The translations under genes were made by a program, and so were the position numbers. 64,000 nt of DNA from Streptomyces bikiniensis (GTDB taxonomy: Bacteria; Actinomycetota; Actinomycetes; Streptomycetales; Streptomycetaceae). The notes beneath the pieces are model-generated. The model did not search any database. It saw only the letters and a program-made list of their open reading frames with translations, and was not told the DNA's origin. Numbering within the stretch: position 1 is the first letter of the stretch; every line of letters starts with the position of its first letter. The stretch is from the NCBI GenBank assembly GCA_000716465.1, contig JNWL01000015.1, forward strand, positions 1-64,000, read 5' to 3'. Of this stretch, positions 1 through 8,642 are shown in pieces.

Positions 1-49
1 GATGGTACTGCAGGGGGGACCCTGTGGGAGAGTAGGACACCGCCGAACA
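1..49 (+). rRNA. rrf: 5S ribosomal RNA, 3' end (partial)
   Basis: The first bases match the conserved 3' half of Streptomyces 5S rRNA as I recall it: GGTACTGC, the GGGGGGACCCTGTGGGAGAGTAGGAC segment around helices IV and V, and the closing CCGCCGAAC strand. The 5' part lies outside the window. A strong terminator follows about 12 nt downstream, as expected at the end of an rRNA operon. The exact mature 3' end is uncertain by a few bases. Confidence 0.9.
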
Positions 50-60
50 ATCATTGTGGG

Positions 61-90
61 AAAGCCCCGCACCTCCTGGTGCGGGGCTTT
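61..90 (+). terminator. rRNA operon intrinsic terminator
   Basis: A 13-bp perfect stem (AAAGCCCCGCACC and its complement) with a 4-nt loop, ending in TTTT, sits just after the 5S gene. It lies between converging transcription units, so it may also stop the minus-strand DUF58 operon. Confidence 0.85.
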
Positions 91-127
91 TCTGCGTTCA
101 CCCGCCTTTTCAGACCGGTGCGACCGG

Positions 128-1438
128 TCAGAGGCGGCCAGCCGCCTTCAAGGCGAGGTACGCGTCCGCCAGTGCCGGAGCCAGATTGTCAGGAGTCGCG
201 TCGACGACCGTGACGCCGTGGCGTCGGAGCTGGTCCGAGGTCCGGGCGCGCTGAGACTGCGTCTGGGTGGCCGCGGCGGCCTCGTACATGCCCTCCAGCG
301 TGCCGCGGTTCGCAGCCATGCGGGCGATGTGCGGATCGGCCACCGAAGCCACCAGGAGCGTGTGGCGCTGGGTGAGCTGCGGCAGGACAGGCAGGAGGCC
401 TTCCTCGATCGGGGCGGCGTCCAGGCTCGTCAGGAGGACGATCAGGGAGCGGCGGGGAGCACGGGAGAGCGCGGTCGCGGTCAGACCGCGGGTGTCGGTC
501 TCCACGAGCTCAGGTTCGAGCGGGGCGAGGGCGTCGACGACGGCGGGCAGCACGTCGCCCGCGGAACGGCCCTGGACCTGGGCGCGGAGGCGGCGGTCGT
601 AGGCCAGGAGGTCCACCCGGTCGCCGGCGCGGGAAGCGAGCGCGGTCAGGAGGAGGGCCGCGTCCATGGAGGCGTCCAGGCGCGGGACGTCGCCGACGCG
701 GCCGGCCGAGGTGCGGCCGGTGTCCAGGACGATCAGGACGTGACGGTCGCGCTCGGGACGCCAGGTGCGGACGGCGACCGCGGTCTGCCGGGCCGTGGCG
801 CGCCAGTCGATCGAGCGGGTGTCGTCACCGGGCACGTACTCGCGGAGGCTGTCGAACTCGGTGCCCTCGCCGCGGGTCAGCACGCTGGTGCGGCCGTCGA
901 GCTCGCGGAGCCGGGCCAGACGGGACGGCAGGTGCTTGCGGCTGGTGAACGGGGGCAGCACACGGACGGTCCAGGGGACCTCGTGATTGCCCTGGCGGGC
1001 CGCGAGGCCGAGGGGGCCGTACGAGCGGACCGTGATCCGTTCGGCGCGGCGGTCGCCCCGGCGGGTCGGGCGCAGGGTCGTGGTGAGGTGGCGGCGCTCG
1101 CCGGCGGGGATGGTGAGCCGTTGGCGCGAGGCGGACTGCTCGGTGCCCGGCAGCCAGCTGCTGGGCGGCCAGGCATCCCTGAGCTGGGCGCGGAGACGGC
1201 GGCGGGACGGGTTGGTGACCGTGAGGCGGACGTCCGCCGCGTCACCGAGTCGAACGGATGTGTCACCGCTTCGGGTGAATTGGAGCGTTCGCACTGGCGC
1301 GGCCAGGGCGTAGTCGCACAGTATTGCGAGTGAGAGGGGCGCGTTCACCGCGAGCATCCCCGTCCAGCTGGGGGCGAGGATGCCGACGGGGAGCGATCCG
1401 AGGGCCGCGAGCAGCGCGGTTCGTCCGGTGAGGGCCAT
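128..1438 (-). CDS. DUF58 domain-containing membrane protein
   Basis: A 436-aa protein. The N-terminus has two hydrophobic segments (about residues 5-45), followed by a beta-rich region and then the DUF58 core with its conserved R-S-I-DWRATAR-type motif near residue 215. A von Willebrand A-like region follows (VLIVLDTGRTS, with DASMDAALLL). DUF58 proteins are regularly encoded beside MoxR AAA+ ATPases and are thought to be their substrates or partners in assembling envelope or metal-dependent complexes. The ATG lies 12 nt after the moxR stop, so the two are co-transcribed. This is the last gene of a five-gene minus-strand operon. The biochemical role is not known. Confidence 0.88.
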   Translation of the reverse strand: MALTGRTALLAALGSLPVGILAPSWTGMLAVNAPLSLAILCDYALAAPVRTLQFTRSGDTSVRLGDAADVRLTVTNPSRRRLRAQLRDAWPPSSWLPGTEQSASRQRLTIPAGERRHLTTTLRPTRRGDRRAERITVRSYGPLGLAARQGNHEVPWTVRVLPPFTSRKHLPSRLARLRELDGRTSVLTRGEGTEFDSLREYVPGDDTRSIDWRATARQTAVAVRTWRPERDRHVLIVLDTGRTSAGRVGDVPRLDASMDAALLLTALASRAGDRVDLLAYDRRLRAQVQGRSAGDVLPAVVDALAPLEPELVETDTRGLTATALSRAPRRSLIVLLTSLDAAPIEEGLLPVLPQLTQRHTLLVASVADPHIARMAANRGTLEGMYEAAAATQTQSQRARTSDQLRRHGVTVVDATPDNLAPALADAYLALKAAGRL

Positions 1439-1450
1439 GGGGCGCCGTTC

Positions 1451-2434
1451 TCAGCGGGGGACGGGGACGTGGGCGAGGATCGAGTGGATGACGGAGTCGG
1501 GGGTGACTCCCTCCATCTCGGCCTCGGGCCGCAGGTGGATGCGATGACGCAGGGTGGGAAGAGCGAGGGCCTTCACATCGTCCGGGGTGACGTAGTCCCG
1601 GCCGGTGAGCCAGGCCCAGGCGCGGGCGGTGGAGAGCAGGGCGGTGGCGCCTCGGGGAGAGACCCCGAGCGTGAGTGAGGGGGATTCACGCGTGGCACGG
1701 CAGATATCGACGACATAGCCGGCGATCTCGGCGGAGACCGAGACCTCGGCGACGGCGGCCCGGGCGGCTTCGAGCTCGGTGGGGCCCGCGACGGGGCGGA
1801 CGCCGGCGGCCTTCAGGTCGCGGGGGTCGAAGCCCTCGGCGTGGCGGGTGAGGACCTGGACCTCGTCCGCACGTGAGGGCAGAGGGACCGTCAGCTTCAC
1901 CAGGAACCGGTCCAGTTGGGCCTCGGGAAGGGGGTATGTGCCCTCGTACTCGACGGGGTTCTGGGTCGCCGCGACCAGGAACGGCTCGGGCAGCGGGCGC
2001 GGGGTGCCGTCGACCGTGACCTGGCGTTCCTCCATGGCCTCCAGGAGGGACGACTGGGTCTTCGGGGGCGTCCGGTTGATCTCGTCGGCGAGCAGCAGGT
2101 TGGTGAAGACCGGGCCCGGCTGGAAGGAGAACTCGGCGGTGCGGGCGTCGTAGACCAGGGAGCCGGTGACGTCGCTCGGCATCAGGTCGGGGGTGAACTG
2201 GACGCGCTTGGTGTCGAGTTCGAGTGCGGCGGCGAGCGCGCGGACCAGCAGGGTCTTGGCGACTCCCGGGACGCCCTCCAGGAGGACGTGCCCCCGGCAG
2301 AGCAGGGCGACGACGAGACCGGTGACGGCGGGGTCCTGGCCGACCACGGCCTTCGCGATCTCGGTGCGCAGGGCCTCCAGGGAGGCGCGGGCGCCGGCCG
2401 AGTTCGTAGCGGTCTCGGGGGTCGGGGCGCTCAT
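1451..2434 (-). CDS. MoxR-family AAA+ ATPase
   Basis: A 327-aa protein of normal MoxR length. It has a Walker A motif (GVPGVAKT) near residue 57, a Walker B motif (LLLADEINR) near residue 115, and the AAA_3 core and AAA-lid expected of the family. MoxR proteins act as chaperone-like ATPases and usually work with DUF58/VWA partners such as the gene directly downstream. The open frame extends upstream, but the chosen ATG overlaps the DUF4350 stop as ATGA, which fixes the start by translational coupling. Confidence 0.93.
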   Translation of the reverse strand: MSAPTPETATNSAGARASLEALRTEIAKAVVGQDPAVTGLVVALLCRGHVLLEGVPGVAKTLLVRALAAALELDTKRVQFTPDLMPSDVTGSLVYDARTAEFSFQPGPVFTNLLLADEINRTPPKTQSSLLEAMEERQVTVDGTPRPLPEPFLVAATQNPVEYEGTYPLPEAQLDRFLVKLTVPLPSRADEVQVLTRHAEGFDPRDLKAAGVRPVAGPTELEAARAAVAEVSVSAEIAGYVVDICRATRESPSLTLGVSPRGATALLSTARAWAWLTGRDYVTPDDVKALALPTLRHRIHLRPEAEMEGVTPDSVIHSILAHVPVPR

Positions 2435-3687
2435 GAGGTGCGTACCTCTCTTTCGAGGGCGTCGAGTTGGTCCGCCAGGCGGATGAGGGTGGAGTCGTCG
2501 GCGGGGGCCGGGCCGAAGAGAAGGTCCTTGGGGTCCGCGGTGGTCCCGGCGAGACGGGCGGAGAGCGCGGGAAGGAGGAGTTCGGGGGAGTGGGCGTTCC
2601 GGGCGGGGACGCCCAGGAGCGGGGCGAGCCGGGTGCGGGTCGCGGTGCGCAGGACGGAGGCGGCGCGGTCGCGGGCGTTCGCCTTGCGGTAGAGGCGGGC
2701 GCGGCCCTCGGTGGTCTCGGAGGCGCGGAGGGCGACGGGAAGCCGCTCGGTCACCAGGGGGCCGAGGCGCCGGGCGCGCCAGACGGCGGCGAGCAGGGCC
2801 GCGAGCGCGAGTTGGAGCGCGCCCCACAGCCAGCCGGAGGGGATGAGCGCGAGGAAGTTTCCGGTGGTGTCGTCTTCGGGCGCGTCGGCGGAGGCGTCGT
2901 ACAGGGAGGGGAGGTACCAGACGAGATGGGGCCGGGAGCCGAGGAGTTGCAGGGCGAGGGAGGCGTTGCCCTGCTGGTCGAGACGGGCGTTGTGGAGGAT
3001 GTCGGGCGAGCCGAGGAGGACCGTGTCGGTGGTGCCGGTGCCGGGGAGGCGGACCAGGGTCGGCAGTCCGCCGGAGGGGTAGCAGGAGTCGGCGGTGGTG
3101 CCGGGGGCGACCTCGTAGCGTTCGCCGCCCAGGTCGGCGCTGCCGGCGCGGGTGGCGGCGGGCAGGGTGCAGGCGGGTTCGAGGTTCGTGACGGCGGCGT
3201 CGGGGGCGCTGGTGATCCCCGGGGCCAGGATGCCGAGGGAGGGGGAGCCCGCGCCGAGGAGGACCGTGCGGCCGGCGGAGTTCTCCATGGTGGAGCGGAG
3301 CGTGGACTGCTGAGCGTCGGTCAGCAGGTCCGGGGCGGCGACCAGGAGGGTGGTCCCGGGGTTCGAGGCCGCCGCGGCCTCGTCGAGGGTGGTGGCGAGG
3401 GTGAGCGTGACGCCCCGCTCCTTGAGGAGTTCGGCGACGGCCCGGCTGCCGTGGGGGTCGGCGGAGCGGGGGTCGAGGGCGCCGCGGGGATCCGCGGACT
3501 GGACCGTCGCGAGGACGAGGCCGCCGATCAGGATCAGGGCGACGACGAGGGCCGCTCCGCGGGCCCGGGTCCAGATCTGGCGGGCGGAGAGGGCGGTGGA
3601 GGTGGTGCCGGGCGGGGTGGCGCCGGAGGGGGGTGCGGCGGTCGGCGCGCTGTCGGGGGTCGGGGGGCCGGGGATCGCGCCGCTCAT
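2431..3687 (-). CDS. DUF4350 domain-containing membrane protein
   Basis: A 418-aa protein with a proline-rich cytoplasmic N-terminus, one membrane segment near residues 38-58 (ALVVALILIGGLVLA), an extracytoplasmic domain of about 230 residues, and a second membrane segment (LWGALQLALAALLAAVW). The extracytoplasmic part starts with the DPRSADPHGSRAVAELLKERGV motif typical of DUF4350. It is coupled by 4-nt ATGA overlaps both to the DUF4129 gene before it and to moxR after it. The role is unknown; the gene is conserved with MoxR/DUF58 clusters in actinobacteria. Confidence 0.88.
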   Translation of the reverse strand: MSGAIPGPPTPDSAPTAAPPSGATPPGTTSTALSARQIWTRARGAALVVALILIGGLVLATVQSADPRGALDPRSADPHGSRAVAELLKERGVTLTLATTLDEAAAASNPGTTLLVAAPDLLTDAQQSTLRSTMENSAGRTVLLGAGSPSLGILAPGITSAPDAAVTNLEPACTLPAATRAGSADLGGERYEVAPGTTADSCYPSGGLPTLVRLPGTGTTDTVLLGSPDILHNARLDQQGNASLALQLLGSRPHLVWYLPSLYDASADAPEDDTTGNFLALIPSGWLWGALQLALAALLAAVWRARRLGPLVTERLPVALRASETTEGRARLYRKANARDRAASVLRTATRTRLAPLLGVPARNAHSPELLLPALSARLAGTTADPKDLLFGPAPADDSTLIRLADQLDALEREVRTS

Positions 3688-4376
3688 GTGGGCGTCCCCG
3701 GGGAAACGGTGTCGAGGGTGGGGCGGGTCCGCTCCAGGGCGGTGTCCAGCTCCTCGATCCGGCGGTACGCCGGCTCGTCGGCGGTGCGGCCGCCGTATGT
3801 GACGTCGTCGAAGGCGCGGGCCGCGAGGCGCAGGTCGTCCGCGTGGGAGGGGAGGGAGCGGCCCGCCTCGGCGGCCGCCTCGTCGGCGGTGCGGCCGGGG
3901 CGGGGGTCGAGCAGGGCGCGCTCTTCGAGGGAGCGGACGACGGCCCGCATCCGTTCCTGGACGGCTTCGTTCCAGCGTCCGGCGGAGGCGTGGCGGGCGG
4001 CGGCCGCCCGGTGGTCGCGGGCGGAGCGGGGGCCGTCCGCGAAAAGGGAGTCGCCCGCGGTGGCGGGTGTCCTGCGGGGGGTGCCGAGGTGCCACCAGAG
4101 GGCGGCGACGAGCGCGGCCACCACCAGGACGATGACCACGAGGCCGAGCGGCCCGCCCGGGGTGGCGCCGGACGCGGAGCCGAAGAGGTCGTCGAGCCAC
4201 TCCCAGAGGCGGCTCAGGCCGCGCTGGAGGAGGCTCGGGTCGTTCTCGTGGTACATCGGATCGGACAGCTCCCGCTCTGCCGCCTCGCGGGCGGGGACGC
4301 GGGAGATGTCCACCGGTACGTCGCCGTCGGCGCGCAGGCGCGCCGTTGCCGTGACCGTTCCCCCCGTGACCGTCAC
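3684..4376 (-). CDS. DUF4129 domain-containing protein
   Basis: A 230-aa protein with a GTG start 4 nt after the upstream stop. A short N-terminal domain precedes one membrane segment (LGLVVIVLVVAALVAALWW, about residues 77-95), and a cytoplasmic C-terminal DUF4129 domain contains the helical RWNEAVQERMRAVVRSLEE and RTADEAAAEAG motifs. The closest ATG upstream is followed at once by a stop codon, which is why GTG is chosen. The function is unknown, and operon context ties it to DUF4350, MoxR and DUF58. Confidence 0.87.
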   Translation of the reverse strand: MTVTGGTVTATARLRADGDVPVDISRVPAREAAERELSDPMYHENDPSLLQRGLSRLWEWLDDLFGSASGATPGGPLGLVVIVLVVAALVAALWWHLGTPRRTPATAGDSLFADGPRSARDHRAAAARHASAGRWNEAVQERMRAVVRSLEERALLDPRPGRTADEAAAEAGRSLPSHADDLRLAARAFDDVTYGGRTADEPAYRRIEELDTALERTRPTLDTVSPGTPT

Positions 4377-4380
4377 GCCA

Positions 4381-5595
4381 TCAGCCCCCGACGGCCCGGG
4401 TGCCGGGCGCGGGACCGGGGTCGGGCCGGCCCGCGGCCCGGATCAGTTCGAGGTCCAGGGCCTCCCGGCGGATGCGCTGGTCCACGTAGAGGAGGACCGT
4501 CACTCCGGCGGAGATCGGGTAGGTGATCGCGCTGGTGATCACACCGCCGATGCCCGTGACGATGAGGAAGGGCCAGCCGGCGGCGTCGGGAGAGCCGGAG
4601 AGCAGTCCGGAGAGGGCCTCGCCGTCGACCATCAGGCCGATGACGGCGAACGGGATCGCAATGATCATCGCGAACACGAAGACCAGCAGCTGCGTGAGCA
4701 GGGTGATGCCGAAGATCCGCCACCACGAGCCCTGCACCAGCTTCGCCGAGCGCTTCAGGGACTGGACCACGTTCCCGCGCTCCAGTATCAGGGCGGGGGA
4801 GGAGAGGCTGAAGCGGACCATCAGCCAGATGTCCAGGACGAGGGCGCCGAGACCGCCGAGGAAGACCAGGGCCGCACCCGCGACGCCGCCGATCAGGAGC
4901 CCGGGGAGCAGGCCGACCGTCATGATGGCGGCGCCCAGCACCGCGAGCAGCAGGGTCAGGCCGAGCAGTCGGAGCAGGTGCGGGCGGGCCTCCCGCCAGG
5001 CGGCTCCCAGTGTGATCGGGCGGCCGAGGGCCGCCTTGCCGACCACGACGGCCAGCAGGGCGCTGCTGATCAGGAGCGCCGCCAGGGAGACGAGCATGCT
5101 CGGGCCGAAGCCGGCCAGGGAGGCCTGGATCGAATCGACGAGCTGCTTCAGCGCTTCGGAGGGGGTGGCGTCCGGGTCGACCTGCGGGGCCGGCGGGACG
5201 AGATAGCGCTGGACCAGGGTCTGGGTGACCTGGGTGAGCACCGCGAGCACGGCCATGACGGGCAGTACCGTGCGCCAGTAGGTACGAAGGGTCTTCACCG
5301 AGCTGTCGAGGATCTCGCCCATGCTCAGCGGGCGCAGCGGGATCACGCCCGGTTTCGCGGCCGGCGGCCTGCCCCACTGCGCGGGGGAGGACGGGGCGCC
5401 CCAGTTGCGGCCGGGACCGGGGGGCGGGGTCTGGCCGGTGGGCGGGGACCACCGGCCGGCGGGCGGCTGGTCCTTGGACCACTGGGAGGTGGAACCGTTC
5501 ACGTCGGCCGGACCGGCGGGCCGGGGAACGCCGGAGCCGTTCTGGTCGCCGGAAGGGGCGGATCCGGGCGAGGTCCGGCCCGGAGTGTCGTTCAC
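4381..5595 (-). CDS. Multi-pass membrane protein of the DUF58/MoxR cluster
   Basis: A 404-aa protein. About 115 proline- and glycine-rich residues, probably cytoplasmic and disordered, are followed by a PLSMGEILDSSVKTLRTYWR motif and at least six hydrophobic segments. This resembles the glycerophosphoryl diester phosphodiesterase membrane-domain family without any catalytic domain. The open frame runs upstream to 5847, but GTG at 5595 has a GAGGTGG ribosome site 6 nt before it, and the upstream residues look non-coding. It is the first gene of the five-gene minus-strand operon, divergent from mtrA. Confidence 0.8.
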   Translation of the reverse strand: MNDTPGRTSPGSAPSGDQNGSGVPRPAGPADVNGSTSQWSKDQPPAGRWSPPTGQTPPPGPGRNWGAPSSPAQWGRPPAAKPGVIPLRPLSMGEILDSSVKTLRTYWRTVLPVMAVLAVLTQVTQTLVQRYLVPPAPQVDPDATPSEALKQLVDSIQASLAGFGPSMLVSLAALLISSALLAVVVGKAALGRPITLGAAWREARPHLLRLLGLTLLLAVLGAAIMTVGLLPGLLIGGVAGAALVFLGGLGALVLDIWLMVRFSLSSPALILERGNVVQSLKRSAKLVQGSWWRIFGITLLTQLLVFVFAMIIAIPFAVIGLMVDGEALSGLLSGSPDAAGWPFLIVTGIGGVITSAITYPISAGVTVLLYVDQRIRREALDLELIRAAGRPDPGPAPGTRAVGG

Positions 5596-5886
5596 GGTCG
5601 TCCACCTCGTGGGAATGGTCGCGGTGCCGGATCGGCGAACCGGCTCGGTCACGGCGGCCGACACCTGAACACGGCGGCGGGCCGGGTGCCATCGTGCCAC
5701 GTGGGGCCCGCCCGTGGGCGGGAGCGGTCTCGTCGTTCGTAGCTTCGTCCGGACCTTCATTGTGCGGGCGGCAGACGGCACACTGTGCGGATGCCCGATC
5801 CGGCCGCGCGAACCGTGCGGCGGCGGGCCGAGCGGGTCGTTCTCCACAAGATCACGACCCTGGCAGGGGGAGGCGCTGTGGGACAG

Positions 5887-5901
5887 GTCACGGCAGGTAA
5901 C
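5887..5901 (+). promoter_or_regulatory. Candidate MtrA box upstream of mtrA
   Basis: GTCAC and GTAAC form a direct repeat, 10 bp start to start, 26 nt before the mtrA ATG. Direct repeats of GTMAC-type half-sites are the reported recognition pattern for MtrA, so autoregulation is plausible. The rest of the 331-nt divergent interval (5596-5926) holds no convincing gene. A TAATGG element follows the repeat and may be the -10 box. Confidence 0.45.
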
Positions 5902-5926
5902 GATTGGCTAATGGGATGATGTCGAT

Positions 5927-6604
5927 ATGAAGGGACGCGTTCTTGTCGTCGACGACGACACCGCACTGGCCGAGATGCTCGGCATCGTGCTGCGGGGTGA
6001 AGGGTTCGAGCCGTCGTTCGTCGCGGACGGTGACAAGGCGCTTGCCGCTTTCAGGGAGGCGAAGCCCGACCTGGTGCTGCTCGACCTGATGCTGCCCGGC
6101 AGGGACGGCATCGAGGTGTGCCGGCTCATCCGGGCCGAGTCGGGGGTGCCGATCGTCATGCTCACGGCCAAGAGCGACACGGTCGACGTGGTCGTGGGCC
6201 TGGAGTCCGGTGCCGACGACTACATCGTGAAGCCGTTCAAGCCGAAGGAGCTCGTCGCCCGCATCCGGGCGCGGCTGCGGAGGTCCGAGGAGCCGGCTCC
6301 GGAGCAGCTCACCATCGGTGACCTGGTCATCGACGTGGCCGGGCACTCGGTGAAGCGGGACGGCCAGTCCATCGCCCTGACCCCGCTCGAGTTCGACCTC
6401 CTCGTCGCGCTCGCGCGCAAGCCGTGGCAGGTCTTCACCCGTGAGGTCCTCCTGGAGCAGGTGTGGGGCTACCGGCACGCGGCCGACACCCGGTTGGTGA
6501 ACGTGCACGTCCAGCGGCTGCGCTCGAAGGTCGAGAAGGACCCCGAGCGCCCGGAGATCGTGGTGACCGTCCGTGGCGTCGGTTACAAGGCGGGACCGAG
6601 CTGA
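5927..6604 (+). CDS. mtrA: Two-component response regulator MtrA
   Basis: A 225-aa OmpR/PhoB-class regulator. The receiver domain (residues 1-115) has the acidic pocket D9-D11, phospho-acceptor D53 (LLDLMLPG), T80 and K102. The C-terminal winged-helix domain (about 128-225) carries the family motif LTPLEFDLL and ends VRGVGYKAG. MtrA is the essential or developmental regulator of cell cycle, envelope and antibiotic genes in actinobacteria. Just 1 nt separates it from mtrB, and lpqB follows, which is the diagnostic MtrAB-LpqB operon. An ATG upstream is out of frame and no strong ribosome site precedes 5927, so the start is likely but not certain. Confidence 0.97.
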   Translation: MKGRVLVVDDDTALAEMLGIVLRGEGFEPSFVADGDKALAAFREAKPDLVLLDLMLPGRDGIEVCRLIRAESGVPIVMLTAKSDTVDVVVGLESGADDYIVKPFKPKELVARIRARLRRSEEPAPEQLTIGDLVIDVAGHSVKRDGQSIALTPLEFDLLVALARKPWQVFTREVLLEQVWGYRHAADTRLVNVHVQRLRSKVEKDPERPEIVVTVRGVGYKAGPS

Positions 6605-6605
6605 C

Positions 6606-8642
6606 ATGAGTACGGGCAGTGCTGCTCCGAAGCCCGGGGACCCGGGAAGCCGTACGGGGCGGGCTGCCGGACCGGGGCGGGGGGGCTCGCGTTCCGGCCG
6701 TCCGCCGCGTGGCGGGCGGCTCCTCCAGGACGGTTCGCGGGGAGGGCGGGTCTTCCGGCTCTTCGCGCGCTGGGTGCGTCGGCCCCTGCTGCCCGCCGTG
6801 CGCCTGTGGCGGCGCAACATCCAGCTGAGGATCGTCGCGGGCACCCTGCTGATGTCCCTCGGGGTCGTGCTGCTGCTCGGCATCGTCGTCATCGGGCAGG
6901 TCCGCAACGGTCTGCTCGACGCCAAGGAGAAGGCCGCCCAGAGCCAGGCCGCCGGCGGGTTCTCCGCCGCCCAGGACCGGGCGGCGACCACCCCCGCGAC
7001 GCCCGGGCAGCCGGACGGCGGGCGGGACGGCGCCTCCGTGAACTGGCGCTCCACGCTGGTCGAGCAGCTCGCCAGCGGCGGGCAGAGCGCCTTCAACGTG
7101 GTCGCGCTCTCCCTCGACACCGGTGACACCGCGAGCCGTGGCGTCCGCGCCTCCGGCGAGGTCGACCCGGCGACGAGCATCCCCCGCGAACTGCGGCACT
7201 CGGTGGCGCAGAGCACCGAGACCCTCCAGAAGTTCACGCGGATCCACTACACCAGCAGCAAGGCGTCCGAGCCCGGCCTGGTGATCGGCAAGCGCCTGAA
7301 CGACGCCGAGGGCACCCAGTACGAGCTGTACTACCTCTTCCCGCTGTCGCAGGAGGAGGACTCCCTCGCCCTGGTCAAGGGCACCCTGGCGACCGCCGGG
7401 CTCTTCGTCGTGGTGCTGCTCGGGGCGATCGCCTGGCTCATGGTGCGCCAGGTCGTCACGCCCGTGCGGATGGCCGCCGGGATCGCCGAGCGGCTCTCGG
7501 CCGGGCGCCTCCAGGAACGGATGAAGGTCACCGGCGAGGACGACATCGCACGGCTCGGCGAGGCCTTCAACAAGATGGCCCAGAACCTGCAGCTCAAGAT
7601 CCAGCAGCTGGAGGAGCTGTCGCGGATGCAGCGGCGGTTCGTCTCGGACGTCTCGCACGAGCTGCGCACCCCGCTGACCACCGTCCGGATGGCGGCCGAC
7701 GTCATCCACGAGGCCCGCGTCGACTTCGACCCCGTCACCGCCCGCTCCGCCGAGCTCCTCGGCGACCAGCTCGACCGCTTCGAGTCGCTGCTCTCCGACC
7801 TCCTGGAGATCAGCCGCTTCGACGCGGGCGCGGCCGCCCTGGAGGCCGAGCCGATAGACCTGCGGCAGGTCGTGCGCCGGGTCATAGGCGGCGCCGAGCC
7901 CCTCGCCGAGCGCAAGAACACCCGGATCGTGGTCGTCGGGGACCAGCAGCCCGTGGTGGCCGAGGCGGACGCCCGCCGCGTCGAGCGGGTGCTGCGCAAC
8001 CTCGTCGTCAACGCCGTCGAGCACGGCGAGGGCCGGGACGTGGTGGTGAAGCTGGCCGCCGCCGGCGGGGCCGTCGCCGTCGCCGTCCGCGACTACGGTG
8101 TCGGCCTGAAGCCCGGCGAGGCGACCCGGGTCTTCAACCGCTTCTGGCGCGCCGACCCGGCCCGCGCCCGTACGACCGGCGGCACCGGTCTCGGCCTGTC
8201 GATCGCCGTCGAGGACGCCCGGCTGCACGGCGGCTGGCTCCAGGCCTGGGGCGAGCCCGGTGGCGGTTCGCAGTTCCGGCTCACCCTGCCGCGTACGGCG
8301 GACGAGCCGCTGCGGGGCTCCCCGATACCTCTGGAGCCCGAGGACTCGCGCCGCAACCGCGAGCAGGCGGCCGCCGGGCAGGCCCGGGAGGGCGCCCGCC
8401 GGACGGCGGTGCCGGCGCAGTCCGCCGGGGACCGGCAGCCGCTCCCCGTGCCGCCCGGGCTGCCCGGGGCGCCCCGGGCGACCGTCGACCCGACGGCGCT
8501 GCCCGGCAGCGGCGCCCGGGTGGTGGCGCGGACGGCCGCGGACACCGACGGCCGCGCGCCGGATACGGCGGCGGCCGGCCGCGACGGGGGCGGGAACGTG
8601 AACGTGAACGTGGAGCAGGAGGGCGGGACACGTGGGCGCTGA
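6606..8642 (+). CDS. mtrB: Sensor histidine kinase MtrB
   Basis: A 678-aa membrane kinase. A disordered Gly/Arg-rich N-terminus leads into a first membrane segment (IVAGTLLMSLGVVLLLGIVVI), an extracytoplasmic domain of about 150 residues, and a second membrane segment (LFVVVLLGAIAWLMV). HAMP, HisKA (phospho-acceptor H351 in SHELRTP) and HATPase_c domains follow, with the N box LVVNAVEHG, and G boxes GVGL and GTGLGLS. The C-terminal ~120 residues are low-complexity. It phosphorylates MtrA and is modulated by LpqB. The frame is open further upstream, but ATG 6606 directly follows the mtrA stop. Its 3' end overlaps lpqB by 11 nt. Confidence 0.96.
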   Translation: MSTGSAAPKPGDPGSRTGRAAGPGRGGSRSGRPPRGGRLLQDGSRGGRVFRLFARWVRRPLLPAVRLWRRNIQLRIVAGTLLMSLGVVLLLGIVVIGQVRNGLLDAKEKAAQSQAAGGFSAAQDRAATTPATPGQPDGGRDGASVNWRSTLVEQLASGGQSAFNVVALSLDTGDTASRGVRASGEVDPATSIPRELRHSVAQSTETLQKFTRIHYTSSKASEPGLVIGKRLNDAEGTQYELYYLFPLSQEEDSLALVKGTLATAGLFVVVLLGAIAWLMVRQVVTPVRMAAGIAERLSAGRLQERMKVTGEDDIARLGEAFNKMAQNLQLKIQQLEELSRMQRRFVSDVSHELRTPLTTVRMAADVIHEARVDFDPVTARSAELLGDQLDRFESLLSDLLEISRFDAGAAALEAEPIDLRQVVRRVIGGAEPLAERKNTRIVVVGDQQPVVAEADARRVERVLRNLVVNAVEHGEGRDVVVKLAAAGGAVAVAVRDYGVGLKPGEATRVFNRFWRADPARARTTGGTGLGLSIAVEDARLHGGWLQAWGEPGGGSQFRLTLPRTADEPLRGSPIPLEPEDSRRNREQAAAGQAREGARRTAVPAQSAGDRQPLPVPPGLPGAPRATVDPTALPGSGARVVARTAADTDGRAPDTAAAGRDGGGNVNVNVEQEGGTRGR

